DNA of 52,700 nucleotides from CAZGHF01 sp043797305 (GTDB lineage: Bacteria > Patescibacteriota > Minisyncoccia > UBA6257 > GWB1-50-10). Position 1 is the stretch's first letter. Each line of letters starts with the position of its first letter. The position numbers were made by a program, and so were the translations under genes. The stretch lies in the NCBI GenBank assembly GCA_043797305.1, contig JAZDPW010000034.1:1-52700 (forward strand), given 5' to 3'. Under the pieces are notes generated by a model. It was not told the origin of the DNA. It was given only the letters and a program-made list of their open reading frames with translations, and made no database searches. Below are positions 39,397 through 46,634 of the stretch, in pieces.

Positions 39397-39543
39397 TTAA
39401 ATTGGAACATCCAATGCTTTGGCAATCCTGACGACCATGTGTATTGACGGTGTCTGTTTGAAAATATCCGAACCGAACCGGAGCGGAAAGGACGATTTTC
39501 CTTCAACTTCGTTCAGGATGGTGAGCTTGGACTTCGACCGAGC
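39397..39543 (-). pseudogene. Remnant of an XRE-type HTH gene (3' end)
   Basis: On the minus strand an open stretch ends QTPSIHMVVRIAKALDVPI followed by TAA (39399-39397), like the C-terminal half of an XRE domain. Upstream it runs into the short inverted repeat cttcgaccgagctcagtcgagg (about 39533-39554) and no start is found. It is probably a truncated fragment. Confidence 0.5.
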
Positions 39544-39630
39544 TCAGTCGAGGTCTCGAATCCACAAGTTTTTCGCGGGCGGTAGCCCGCTAACAAAATC
39601 ATAAATAACCCTGTTTTTTGGCGACAACAA

Positions 39631-40677
39631 TTAAATCACCACTTGCGGTTCCCACTGATGTTTCGCAGGGTCAAAGCCCTGACCACAAATAGTTTCCAGG
39701 AGTGCGGTAAAAACCTGATACGGATCGAGGTTTGCCGCCGGCCGACGATCTTCCAGGTAGCCGCGTTTTTGTTGTGCAGTCATCGCCGGGATGCGAATCG
39801 AGGCCCCACGATCAGAAACCCCATAACGGAACTGACGAATGCTGCATGTTTCGTGCTTACCGGTAAGTCTTTTATCGTTGTCTGCCCCATAAACAGCAAT
39901 GTGTTGCTTATGGAATTTACCCAATTTCTTGCATGCTGCTTCGATCGCCTTGATCCCTCCTTTCTTCCGCATGGCCTTGGTAGAGAAATTCGTATGACCG
40001 CCCGCTCCATTCCAATCTCCCGGCATGGGTTTTGGATCAAGTTTTGCATAAACCTTATGGTTCTCTCCTAAACGATAGAGCAACCACCGCGCCAGCCACA
40101 GCTGATCGGCTGCTTCCAATGGTGGAAGTGGTCCAATTTGAAATTCCCACTGTGACGGCATGACTTCCGCATTCACTCCAGAAATTACAATCCCTGCAGC
40201 AAGGCATGCCTGTATATGCTCTTCAACCACCGGCCGGCCGTACACTTCATCGACACCAATACCGCAATAATAACGACCTTGCGGATGTGGAAAACCATGC
40301 TCTGGCCAGCCAGTCGGATGGTTATTGTGATACAACGTATACTCCTGCTCGATCCCCGCCCATGGTTCTTCCTTGGCGAATTTTGCTGCGACTTTTTTGA
40401 GTACTGCACGTGTATTTGTAGGGTGCGGCGTACCGTCAGCTTGGAGCACCTCACACATGACAAGTGCGTGTGGTTTACCTCGGACAGGATCGGATACGAA
40501 GTACACCGGTTGCAAGAGACAATCGGAAAAATGCCCCTCGGCCTGCTCTGTGCTTGACCCATCAAAGCTCCACAAAGGGATATCTGAAAGTCGCTCTATT
40601 GGGCCGTCTATAATCTTCGTCTTAGAACGCAACTTCGCGGTTGGTTTTCTACCATCCATCCAAATATACTCTGCCAT
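39631..40677 (-). CDS. Glutamine synthetase, eukaryotic-like type II (GSII)
   Basis: ATP-dependent synthesis of glutamine from glutamate and ammonia. I start at ATG 40677 (MAEYIWMDGRKP), giving 348 aa, the size of decameric GSII; the dodecameric bacterial GSI is about 470. Marks: IPLWSFDGSSTEQAEGHFSDCLLQPV; WAGIEQEYTLYHNNHPTGWPEHGFPHPQGRYYCGIG; PSQWEFQIGP; GDWNGAGGHTNFSTKAMR; and RGASIRIPAMTAQQKRGYLEDRRPAANLDPY. GSII is rare in bacteria. It is flanked on both sides by HTH fragments and palindromic repeats, which suggests acquisition. Confidence 0.95.
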   Translation of the reverse strand: MAEYIWMDGRKPTAKLRSKTKIIDGPIERLSDIPLWSFDGSSTEQAEGHFSDCLLQPVYFVSDPVRGKPHALVMCEVLQADGTPHPTNTRAVLKKVAAKFAKEEPWAGIEQEYTLYHNNHPTGWPEHGFPHPQGRYYCGIGVDEVYGRPVVEEHIQACLAAGIVISGVNAEVMPSQWEFQIGPLPPLEAADQLWLARWLLYRLGENHKVYAKLDPKPMPGDWNGAGGHTNFSTKAMRKKGGIKAIEAACKKLGKFHKQHIAVYGADNDKRLTGKHETCSIRQFRYGVSDRGASIRIPAMTAQQKRGYLEDRRPAANLDPYQVFTALLETICGQGFDPAKHQWEPQVVI

Positions 40678-40727
40678 GATATTGTTTTTTTGCATAACAA
40701 TTGAAAATAAAGTTTTTATACGTTCCC

Positions 40728-40810
40728 TTAACTAATTAACTCCTCAATTATAACACCTAATCTCTTTGCAATTTTTGCCATAGTTAGCGGAAGGGGCGAG
40801 GAATCGAACA
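40728..40810 (-). pseudogene. Second XRE-type HTH 3' remnant
   Basis: The minus strand reads SSPLPLTMAKIAKRLGVIIEELIS then TAA (40730-40728), like the last helices of an XRE domain. The frame continues upstream only into the palindromic element at 40785-40864, with no start or recognition helix. Confidence 0.5.
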
Positions 40811-40864
40811 AAATTTTGTATTCACAAAATTTTCTAAAACCCAGCGGTTTTAGTATTTCCGCTA
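40785..40864. repeat. Clover-like nested palindrome with tRNA-Ser 3'-end similarity
   Basis: Outer arms tagcggaa (40785-40792) and ttccgcta (40857-40864) enclose two hairpins: aaaattttgt/acaaaatttt (40810-40833) and ctaaaacc/ggttttag (40834-40853). The minus strand of 40785-40808 closely resembles the T-arm and acceptor 3' end of the tRNA-Ser at 41011-41100. Confidence 0.65.
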
Positions 40865-40922
40865 CGGGAAAACTCCTCCTTCGATCCCGAGGGTCTCAGG
40901 ACCGAGGGGCGTTTTCCCGACC

Positions 40923-40942
40923 CCTGCCTGCCGGCAGGCAGG
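40923..40942. repeat. 20-bp perfect palindrome of cctg/cagg units
   Basis: The arm cctgcctgcc is followed at once by its reverse complement ggcaggcagg. This word is a recurrent dispersed repeat in parcubacterial genomes as I know them. It lies between the clover-like element and tRNA-Ser. Confidence 0.65.
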
Positions 40943-40969
40943 CCTTTCCCGTTTGAATCTCGCCTGAAG

Positions 40970-41010
40970 ATATACAAAAAGCATATCACAAGGATATGCT
41001 TTTTGTATAT
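40970..41010 (-). terminator. 18-bp hairpin terminator of tRNA-Ser
   Basis: Bases 40970-40987 and 40993-41010 are perfect reverse complements around a five-base loop, immediately after the tRNA 3' end. The 3' arm contains CTTTTTG on either strand. Confidence 0.75.
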
Positions 41011-41100
41011 TGGCGGAAGGGGCGAGATTCGAACTCGCGGTGCCATTTCTGACACACAGTCTTTCCAGGACTGCCATTTAAACCACTCATGCACCCTTCC
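41011..41100 (-). tRNA. tRNA-Ser (anticodon GGA), CCA encoded
   Basis: On the minus strand the acceptor ggaaggg (41100-41094) pairs with cccttcc (41021-41015), then discriminator G and an encoded CCA. The anticodon stem cagtc/gactg encloses ctggaaa, giving GGA. The long variable arm (tgtgtcagaaatggca) is typical of tRNA-Ser. The T arm is gcgag-ttcgaat-ctcgc. Confidence 0.95.
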
Positions 41101-41151
41101 CCTAGCGGGATTGCGATTTGTAGCTTCGTTTCACTCAGACAAATCGGGAAC

Positions 41152-41832
41152 CTATTTAATAATAGTGCCTTTGAAATCTTTATTGTTCAATAGCGCCTCC
41201 AAATTTTTCAAATCCTTGCCGGAGAGCACAACCGAAACAAGTTTGTTTTTTTCGGCGAAGCGGGCGGCCACCGGGTCAACGGGCGCATGCGAACTCGGCT
41301 TCCATTTTGCCGGAATCAACTTTCGGTAACGGCGCCAGGTGATTTCGGGAATGTGTTCGGCGTCATCGTGCTTCATGAAATCTTTGGTGTAAACTCCGTC
41401 CGGTTTTCCGACAATGACGAATTCCTCCACGCCGAAGTCGTGGGCGAGCACTGATGCCACATAATCGGTGGACCAGCCCGGCCGCCAGCCCGAGGCAATG
41501 GTTACGGGAAACCTGAGCTTCCCGATTCTGTGACGACCGTCAATCACCACCGGGTCGGCGATGTCCCGAAAAATGGTTCGCAAAAGATGGGCGTTCGAGC
41601 GAGTGGCGTGAATGCCCAGCCAATCCTTGTCTTCGTTTTTGACGGTCGTTACTTTTGCCGCCGCTTCAACATACATCCGGCTGAGGCGCCCGCCGCCCAC
41701 CACGATTACGAACTTTCTTCCTTTCTTTATCTGCCGCAAGACAAACGAACGAAATTGCCTCAAAAAACCCCAATCAATGTGATCGGGGAAAACAACGGAG
41801 CCGCCGAGGGCTATGACTATGGTTTTTTTCAT
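41152..41832 (-). CDS. Amino-acid-kinase-fold protein, probable archaeal-type UMP kinase
   Basis: A 226-aa kinase that probably phosphorylates UMP. Marks: IVIALGGSVVFPDHID (residues 4-19), KFVIVVGGGRLSRMYVEAAAK, GIHATRSNAHLLRTIF, and SGWRPGWSTDYVASVLAHDFGVEEFVIVGKPDGVYTKDFMKHDDAEHIPEITWRRY. The GWSTD and DGVYTKD motifs match archaeal/spirochaetal UMP kinases better than the usual bacterial PyrH. It ends the lemA-htpX-pgsA block. An isopentenyl-phosphate or other amino acid kinase is less likely. Confidence 0.75.
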   Translation of the reverse strand: MKKTIVIALGGSVVFPDHIDWGFLRQFRSFVLRQIKKGRKFVIVVGGGRLSRMYVEAAAKVTTVKNEDKDWLGIHATRSNAHLLRTIFRDIADPVVIDGRHRIGKLRFPVTIASGWRPGWSTDYVASVLAHDFGVEEFVIVGKPDGVYTKDFMKHDDAEHIPEITWRRYRKLIPAKWKPSSHAPVDPVAARFAEKNKLVSVVLSGKDLKNLEALLNNKDFKGTIIK

Positions 41833-41841
41833 TTTAGATTC

Positions 41842-42417
41842 TTAGAGACTGTAGGTTATAAGACTTATTAAAGCAAGCCCGACCGCCGCGTAAAGAATGT
41901 ATTCAGCCGCCAAAATCAAAAAACCGAAGGGGAGAATGGAATAAAGAAGCACAAGCGAGACGCCCACCGACTGCGTGAGCATTTTTGACTTCCCCCACCA
42001 ATTCGACAAAACTTGTTTTTGCCCGAAATTCCTGAAGTAGTAACCCGCGCCTATCATAAACATTTCGAGAAAAATAATCGTGAAGGCGAGCCGCGGGTCC
42101 AAAAACTTCGGCAAAATAAGAAAGATGGAAAAGCCGATGAGCAGCTTGTCGGCCACGGGGTCGTAAACCGTACCCCATTCGGTAACCCGATCGGTGGTGC
42201 GGGCAAGCGCGCCGTCTAAAGCGTCCGAGAAAGCGGAAATCACGAAAAGAATAAAAGCCCATTTGTATTCGCCGATCGAAATAAAAAAAGCGACGAAAGG
42301 AACGGTGAAAAAACGGAAAATCGTGATTTGGTTGGGCGTGACCTGCGGCGGGAAAAGCTTAAGAACGGTTGCGACAAACAACTTATCCAGCTTTGTTACT
42401 TTAAAAGGGTCTGTCAT
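41842..42417 (-). CDS. pgsA: CDP-alcohol phosphatidyltransferase (PgsA-like)
   Basis: An integral membrane enzyme that attaches a phosphatidyl group from CDP-diacylglycerol to an alcohol, probably glycerol-3-phosphate. I use the ATG 42417, overlapping the htpX stop (ATGA), giving 191 aa. The catalytic motif SDALDGALARTTDRVTEWGTVYDPVADKL has the D-x2-DG-x2-AR-x8-G-x3-D-x3-D spacing. Four to five membrane helices surround it. Confidence 0.88.
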   Translation of the reverse strand: MTDPFKVTKLDKLFVATVLKLFPPQVTPNQITIFRFFTVPFVAFFISIGEYKWAFILFVISAFSDALDGALARTTDRVTEWGTVYDPVADKLLIGFSIFLILPKFLDPRLAFTIIFLEMFMIGAGYYFRNFGQKQVLSNWWGKSKMLTQSVGVSLVLLYSILPFGFLILAAEYILYAAVGLALISLITYSL

Positions 42418-43331
42418 TTTAAAACGGACATTCCCCGCAAAGCCATGACTCTTTCTTCGACCGGCGGATGCGTCATGAATAATTTGTGGAGCCACGGCGT
42501 TTTTTTACGACCGTCAATACCGTGAGTGAACGGGTCGTCAAACCAAAGATGGGCGTTTGAGTTTGCCGCCCCGGGTAAAGGCCGCGGGTCTTTTGAAATT
42601 TTCGTAAGAGCGCTAGCTAGTCCTTCCGGGTAACGGGTCAAAAGCGCGCCCGAGGCGTCGGCCAAGAACTCGCGCTTGCGGGAAATCGCAAGTTGGATCA
42701 GCATCGCCGAAATCGGCGCAAGAATTGAAAAAGCAATCCCTATAAGAAGCATAATACCGCCCGCGCTATCCCGCCGACCTCTTCCAAAACTACGCCAGAA
42801 CATTGAACGCAAAAATATGTCGGACAAAATTGCTATAAACCCGACCAAAATCACGGCCACGGTGGAAACGAGCATATCGCGGTTGCCGATATGAGAAAGT
42901 TCGTGAGCGATAACTCCTTCAAGCTCTGAACGGTCAAGCCGTTCCAAAAGTCCCCGCGTGACGGCTACCACCGCATGTTCGGGATCGCGGCCGGTCGCAA
43001 AAGCGTTCGGCGCCGCCTCGTCTATCAAATACACTTTGGGCATCGGAAGACCGGCCGTAATGGAAAGATTTTCCACGATGTTCCAGAGTTCGCGGGCGTT
43101 CTCTCGGGTAACGGGCCGGGCTCTGGTCATCCGGAGCACGATTTTGTCGGAATGCCAATAGCTTATAAAACTCATAAGAACCGAAAAAATCACCGCAACG
43201 TATAAAATTACCGGACTGCCGTAAGCCTGCGAGAAAATCCAGCCCAGACCGATAACTACGGCGAAAAATAACATGAACAAAAGCCACGTTTTCCTGATAT
43301 TGGAAGATTTGTTAGCGTATAGATCGGCCAT
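42414..43331 (-). CDS. htpX: HtpX-type membrane zinc metalloprotease (M48)
   Basis: A quality-control protease of the inner membrane. It is 305 aa. Two N-terminal helices (WLLFMLFFAVVIGLGWIF; VILYVAVIFSVLMSFISYW) are followed by the motif VIAHELSHIGNRD (HEXXH, residues near 140) and two further helices. The Glu ligand lies in SRKREFLADASGALLTRYP. It is preceded by lemA with one base between, a common pairing. Confidence 0.95.
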   Translation of the reverse strand: MADLYANKSSNIRKTWLLFMLFFAVVIGLGWIFSQAYGSPVILYVAVIFSVLMSFISYWHSDKIVLRMTRARPVTRENARELWNIVENLSITAGLPMPKVYLIDEAAPNAFATGRDPEHAVVAVTRGLLERLDRSELEGVIAHELSHIGNRDMLVSTVAVILVGFIAILSDIFLRSMFWRSFGRGRRDSAGGIMLLIGIAFSILAPISAMLIQLAISRKREFLADASGALLTRYPEGLASALTKISKDPRPLPGAANSNAHLWFDDPFTHGIDGRKKTPWLHKLFMTHPPVEERVMALRGMSVLK

Positions 43332-43332
43332 T

Positions 43333-43887
43333 CTAGAACCTGACTTTCACCGGTTCTTTTTCGAGCTCTTCTTTAGTTTCAAAAAATTCCTCCTTGCCGA
43401 ATTTAAACATCCGGGCAATGAGGTTAGAAGGGAAAGACTCGGTTTTGGTATTTAGGTCGCGCACCTGACCGTTGTAAAAACGGCGCGCCGCCTGAATTTT
43501 GTTCTCGGTGTCGGAGAGCTCCCGCTGAAGATCAAGAAAGTTGGCGTTCGCTTTCAGGTCCGGGTAATTTTCCGAAAGGGCGAAAAGGGTTTTCAAGGTA
43601 TCGGTGAGCATGTTCTCGGCGCCGGCCTTCTCGCGCAAATTCCCGGCCCCCATCGCTCTCGTTCTTGCCTCCGTCACTTTTTCCAAAGTTCCCCGCTCAT
43701 GTTTTACATAACCCTTCACGGCTTCCACCACGTTCGGAATCAAATCGTAGCGACGCTTCAGTTGAACCTCGATGTCCGAGAGCGCCTCTTTCACTCTGTA
43801 GCGCAAACGAACGAAACCGTTGAAAATGAAAACCGCCCAAAGAAGAATAACTCCGACGATTATTAAAATAATGGTGGTCGTGCTCAT
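43333..43887 (-). CDS. lemA: LemA-family membrane protein
   Basis: A 184-aa protein with one N-terminal membrane segment (IILIIVGVILLWAVFIFNGFV) and a helical bundle. Family signature: RYRVKEALSDIEVQLKRRYDLIPNVVEAVKGYVKHERGTLEKVTEARTRAM, then ENYPDLKANANFLDLQRELSDTENKIQAARRFYNGQVRDLN. The function is uncertain; it commonly neighbours htpX. The ATG is six bases after TATAAT (43899-43894), so leaderless. Confidence 0.95.
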   Translation of the reverse strand: MSTTTIILIIVGVILLWAVFIFNGFVRLRYRVKEALSDIEVQLKRRYDLIPNVVEAVKGYVKHERGTLEKVTEARTRAMGAGNLREKAGAENMLTDTLKTLFALSENYPDLKANANFLDLQRELSDTENKIQAARRFYNGQVRDLNTKTESFPSNLIARMFKFGKEEFFETKEELEKEPVKVRF

Positions 43888-43921
43888 GGCTTAATTATAC
43901 ACCATTCCGCGCCGAAAGACC

Positions 43922-44395
43922 TTAATCGAAAATTAACATCTCCGTTCCCCGAGTAATACCGAATTCCTCGGCTTCTTGTTTGGAAGGGTACCAAACATCA
44001 ACCCAGTTGCAACTGTAGCGGGAGTGTTTTCTGTCTTGAACGATAAAAATTTTGTCGCCGAAAAGCTCGGGAATCTGAACTTCCGTGCCGTAAGACAAGC
44101 AGTTGTTGGCTATTATCCCATCCTCTACCGTTGCCCCGGAGGCGGTAATGAAAGGCGTATTGTCGGTTTCGTCAACGCTTGAGGAATAAGCCGTTAAAAT
44201 CACTTCTGCCGTCTGGTAAGGCGGCCGGTCGTCGGCAACGGCTATCATCGGAAAAAGACCCCTTACGGGGGTAATGATGCCTACTGCCACAAGCACAACC
44301 GAAATACAGCTTGAAATTATCTTCTTTTCCACCCAGTGAAAGGCCTTCCTTACCCAGGCAGAATCTTTTGTTCCAAAAAAAATAGCCCGTTTCAT
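43922..44395 (-). CDS. Exported 3D-domain (double-psi beta-barrel) protein
   Basis: Probably acts on or binds peptidoglycan outside the membrane. I start at ATG 44395 (MKRAIFFGTKDSAW) because a GGGAGG leader lies eight bases upstream; this gives 157 aa. A membrane segment (IISSCISVVLVAVGIITPV, about 22-40) is followed by a 3D domain: VILTAYSSSVDETDNTPFITASGATVEDGIIANNCLSYGTEVQIP, then VQDRKHSRYSCNWVDVWYPSKQEAEEFGI. The conserved Asp residues of the 3D motif (DETD, QDR, WVDVW) are present. This is one of few AT-normal genes here with a clear Shine-Dalgarno. Confidence 0.82.
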   Translation of the reverse strand: MKRAIFFGTKDSAWVRKAFHWVEKKIISSCISVVLVAVGIITPVRGLFPMIAVADDRPPYQTAEVILTAYSSSVDETDNTPFITASGATVEDGIIANNCLSYGTEVQIPELFGDKIFIVQDRKHSRYSCNWVDVWYPSKQEAEEFGITRGTEMLIFD

Positions 44396-44409
44396 AGGCT
44401 TATCCTCCC

Positions 44410-44437
44410 ATTGTACCACCCTCACCCCGAAAGTCAA
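44410..44437 (-). promoter_or_regulatory. Promoter of the 3D-domain gene
   Basis: On the minus strand TTGACT (44437-44432), a 16-base spacer and TACAAT (44415-44410) lie just before the GGGAGG leader (44409-44404). Confidence 0.7.
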
Positions 44438-44467
44438 CCCCCCACATAAGTATTTATGTGGGGGGTT
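44436..44467. repeat. 14-bp-arm palindrome with the cccccacataa word
   Basis: The arm aaccccccacataa (44436-44449) and its reverse complement (44454-44467) enclose gtat. Its half-site matches the outer part of the repeats that flank the GIY-YIG gene (28007-28303). Confidence 0.75.
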
Positions 44468-44477
44468 AACCCCCCAT

Positions 44478-44508
44478 CCAAAAACCCTCATTTTATGAGG
44501 GTTTTTGG
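44478..44508 (-). terminator. groEL terminator
   Basis: A 14-bp perfect hairpin (ccaaaaaccctcat with atgagggtttttgg, loop ttt), downstream of groEL on the minus strand, with T-rich arms. Confidence 0.8.
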
Positions 44509-44552
44509 GGTTTTATATTCGCATGTGCCTTTTCGCGGGGGCTATTCGCATA

Positions 44553-46166
44553 CTAGTACATCGGCGACACTCCTCCTTCCTTTTCTTTCTTCTCCGGAAT
44601 CTCGGTAATGGCCACCCCGATCGTAAGGTAGGTGGCAGCCACCGATATGGCGTTCAAAAAGGCGGTTTTGGTGACTTTCAAGGGGTCAATAATGCCTACC
44701 TCCTTCAGGTTGGTGATTTTATTGGTTATGGCGTTAAACCCGACCCAGACGTCCTTCTCACCGGCCAGTTTCCCGATGATTTCATCGGGCGTTACGCCGC
44801 TGTTTGCGATGATGGCCCGAAGCGGCGCCTCTCTCGCTTTGTTCAAAATCAGGTTGACGGCCCCGCCAACCGATGACGACTCCGAGGGGCCGTCCGGCAC
44901 GGCGTGGAAAAGAGCCATCCCGCCACCCGGCACGATGCCTTCTTCCATAGCCGCTCGAGTGGCGTGGACCGCGTCTTCCACCCGCTGCTTCAATTCCTTC
45001 TGAGCCGATTCGGTCGGCGCTCCGACTTTTATCACCGCTACTCCTCCCGAAATCTTGCCCAACCGCTCCTGCAGCTTCTCCTTGTCAAAATCCGAATCGG
45101 TTGCCTTAATTTGGGACTTTAACCGGTGAATCCTTTCATCAATAATTTTCTTGTCGCCGCCGCCGTCAACGATAGTGGTGGTGTCTTTGTCGGCAACGAC
45201 GCGGCGGGCGCGGCCCAAGTCGGCCACTTCCGCACTCTCCAATTTTTTCCCCAAATCTTCGGAAATGAAAGTGGCGCCGGTTACAATCGCGATGTCTTCG
45301 AGCATTTCTTTCTTCCGGTCGCCGAAACCGGGGGCTTTTACCGCCAAAACGTTAAAGGTGCCGCGAAGTTTGTTTACGACTAAAGTGGCGAGCGCTTCGC
45401 CGTCAATGTCTTCGGCAACGATTAAGAGTTCTTTCTTGCCCGACTGAACCACTTTTTCCAAAAGCGGCAAAAGGTCGCTTATCGCGGAAATCTTCCTGTC
45501 GGTTACGAGGACGTAGGGTTCGTCAAGCGCCGCTTCCATCCGTTCCGGATTGCTGATCATGTAACCCGAGATATAACCGCGGTCGAACTGAAGGCCCTCA
45601 ACCATCTCGTAGGAATTGCCGATGGTATTTGAATCCTCAACCGTAACCACGCCCTCTTTGCCGATTTTCCCCATCACTTCGGCGATAAGCTTGCCGATGC
45701 CGGCGTCCTTGGCCGAAAGAGAAGCTACTTCCTCCACTTTTTTGTTGTCGTTTATGAGTTCTTTCTGATTTTCCAGCTTTTTGACGATACCTTCGCTCTT
45801 TCTCCTGAGCTCTTCGGCAAGCTGAATGACGTTGAAGCCCTTCTCGCGAATGGCTTTTTCGCCTTCTTCAATCATGGCGTGGGCCAAAACTACCGAAGTG
45901 GTTGTGCCGTCGCCGACGTTGTCGTTGGTTTTGTCGGCCGCCTGCTTTATGAAGTCGGCGCCGAGATTTTCGAATTTATCCTCAAGTTCTATCTCTTTGG
46001 CAACGGAAACGCCGTCAAAAGTAACCTGCGGTGTTCCGTAGCTTTTTTCGATGACCGCCGCCCGTCCCCGGGGACCGAGCGTCATTCTCACCGCTTCGGA
46101 GAGTTTATCGATGCCTTTTTTAATGGCACTTCGCGCCTCTTCGTTGAATAAAATTTTCTTTGCCAT
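44553..46166 (-). CDS. groL: Chaperonin GroEL
   Basis: The 60-kDa chaperonin subunit. It is 537 aa. Marks: LGPRGRAAVIEKSYGTPQVTFDGVSVAKEIELED, NVGDGTTTSVVLAHAMI (the ATPase Asp), GYISGYMISN in the apical domain, and AAMEEGIVPGGGMALFHA near the C-terminus. The flexible Gly-Gly-Met tail of E. coli GroEL is replaced by EKKEKEGGVSPMY. It follows groS across a 63-base gap that folds into a nested hairpin. Confidence 0.98.
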   Translation of the reverse strand: MAKKILFNEEARSAIKKGIDKLSEAVRMTLGPRGRAAVIEKSYGTPQVTFDGVSVAKEIELEDKFENLGADFIKQAADKTNDNVGDGTTTSVVLAHAMIEEGEKAIREKGFNVIQLAEELRRKSEGIVKKLENQKELINDNKKVEEVASLSAKDAGIGKLIAEVMGKIGKEGVVTVEDSNTIGNSYEMVEGLQFDRGYISGYMISNPERMEAALDEPYVLVTDRKISAISDLLPLLEKVVQSGKKELLIVAEDIDGEALATLVVNKLRGTFNVLAVKAPGFGDRKKEMLEDIAIVTGATFISEDLGKKLESAEVADLGRARRVVADKDTTTIVDGGGDKKIIDERIHRLKSQIKATDSDFDKEKLQERLGKISGGVAVIKVGAPTESAQKELKQRVEDAVHATRAAMEEGIVPGGGMALFHAVPDGPSESSSVGGAVNLILNKAREAPLRAIIANSGVTPDEIIGKLAGEKDVWVGFNAITNKITNLKEVGIIDPLKVTKTAFLNAISVAATYLTIGVAITEIPEKKEKEGGVSPMY

Positions 46167-46185
46167 GTGTTTAACTGATAACTTA

Positions 46186-46236
46186 TGACTAATGACTTAT
46201 GACCGTCGCGGGTCATGAGTTATCCGTCATTAGTCA
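46186..46236 (-). repeat. Nested hairpin between groS and groL
   Basis: tgactaatgac (46186-46196) pairs with gtcattagtca (46226-46236), and inside it atgacc (46199-46204) pairs with ggtcat (46211-46216). The outer arm contains the groS stop. It could tune groS versus groL levels or be a dispersed repeat; similar words occur at 33531-33552. Confidence 0.55.
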
Positions 46237-46520
46237 ATTATTGCTAAGATGTCGTCTTCGTCGCCGACCAAATATTTCTTGCTATCGAGCTCAATCTCGT
46301 CCGGTCCGTATTTCTTGAACAAAACGATATCGCCGACCTTAACCGACATCGGCGCCCGTTCGTTCTTTTCGTTCAATTTGCCGGGACCGACGGCCAGGAT
46401 TTTTCCCTTCATTGGTTTTTCTTTCTCGGCCGTTTCCGGAAGAACGATTCCCGACTTCGATATTTTCTCTTCCTCGATCGGTTCTATGAAAACGTGATTC
46501 GATAATGGTTTAAAATTCAT
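46230..46520 (-). CDS. groS: Co-chaperonin GroES
   Basis: The lid of the GroEL cage. I start at ATG 46520 (MNFKPLSNHVFIEP), since the upstream in-frame GTG is inside the CIRCE-like operator; this gives 96 aa, normal for GroES. Marks: mobile loop EEKISKSGIVLPETAEKEKPMKGKILAVGPGK, then VKVGDIVLFKKYGPDEIELDSKKYLVGDEDDILAII. Confidence 0.96.
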   Translation of the reverse strand: MNFKPLSNHVFIEPIEEEKISKSGIVLPETAEKEKPMKGKILAVGPGKLNEKNERAPMSVKVGDIVLFKKYGPDEIELDSKKYLVGDEDDILAIID

Positions 46521-46534
46521 AGGTTTGTCTTTTA

Positions 46535-46561
46535 TTGGCACTCACGACCTTTTATTGCCAA
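46535..46561 (-). promoter_or_regulatory. CIRCE-like heat-shock operator
   Basis: Plus-strand ttggcactc (46535-46543), nine bases, tattgccaa (46553-46561). Compared with CIRCE (TTAGCACTC-N9-GAGTGCTAA), one half matches 8 of 9 and the other 6 of 9. It sits between the groS promoter and start codon, where HrcA normally binds. No hrcA lies in the window. Confidence 0.6.
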
Positions 46562-46573
46562 TCCAGTTATGAT

Positions 46574-46601
46574 ATTTTAGCGGAGCTCCGAAGGTTGTCA
46601 A
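46574..46601 (-). promoter_or_regulatory. groS promoter
   Basis: On the minus strand TTGACA (46601-46596), a 16-base spacer and TAAAAT (46579-46574) precede the CIRCE-like site. It is a consensus -35. Confidence 0.7.
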
Positions 46602-46634
46602 GAGAACCCGTAAAAGGTAAAATTAAAATTCCCA

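Noticed and set aside
40834..41094. Open frame on the minus strand through tRNA-Ser (86 codons)
   Set aside because: It translates the tRNA-Ser gene, its terminator hairpin and a palindromic repeat; such frames over tRNA genes are recurrent artefacts.
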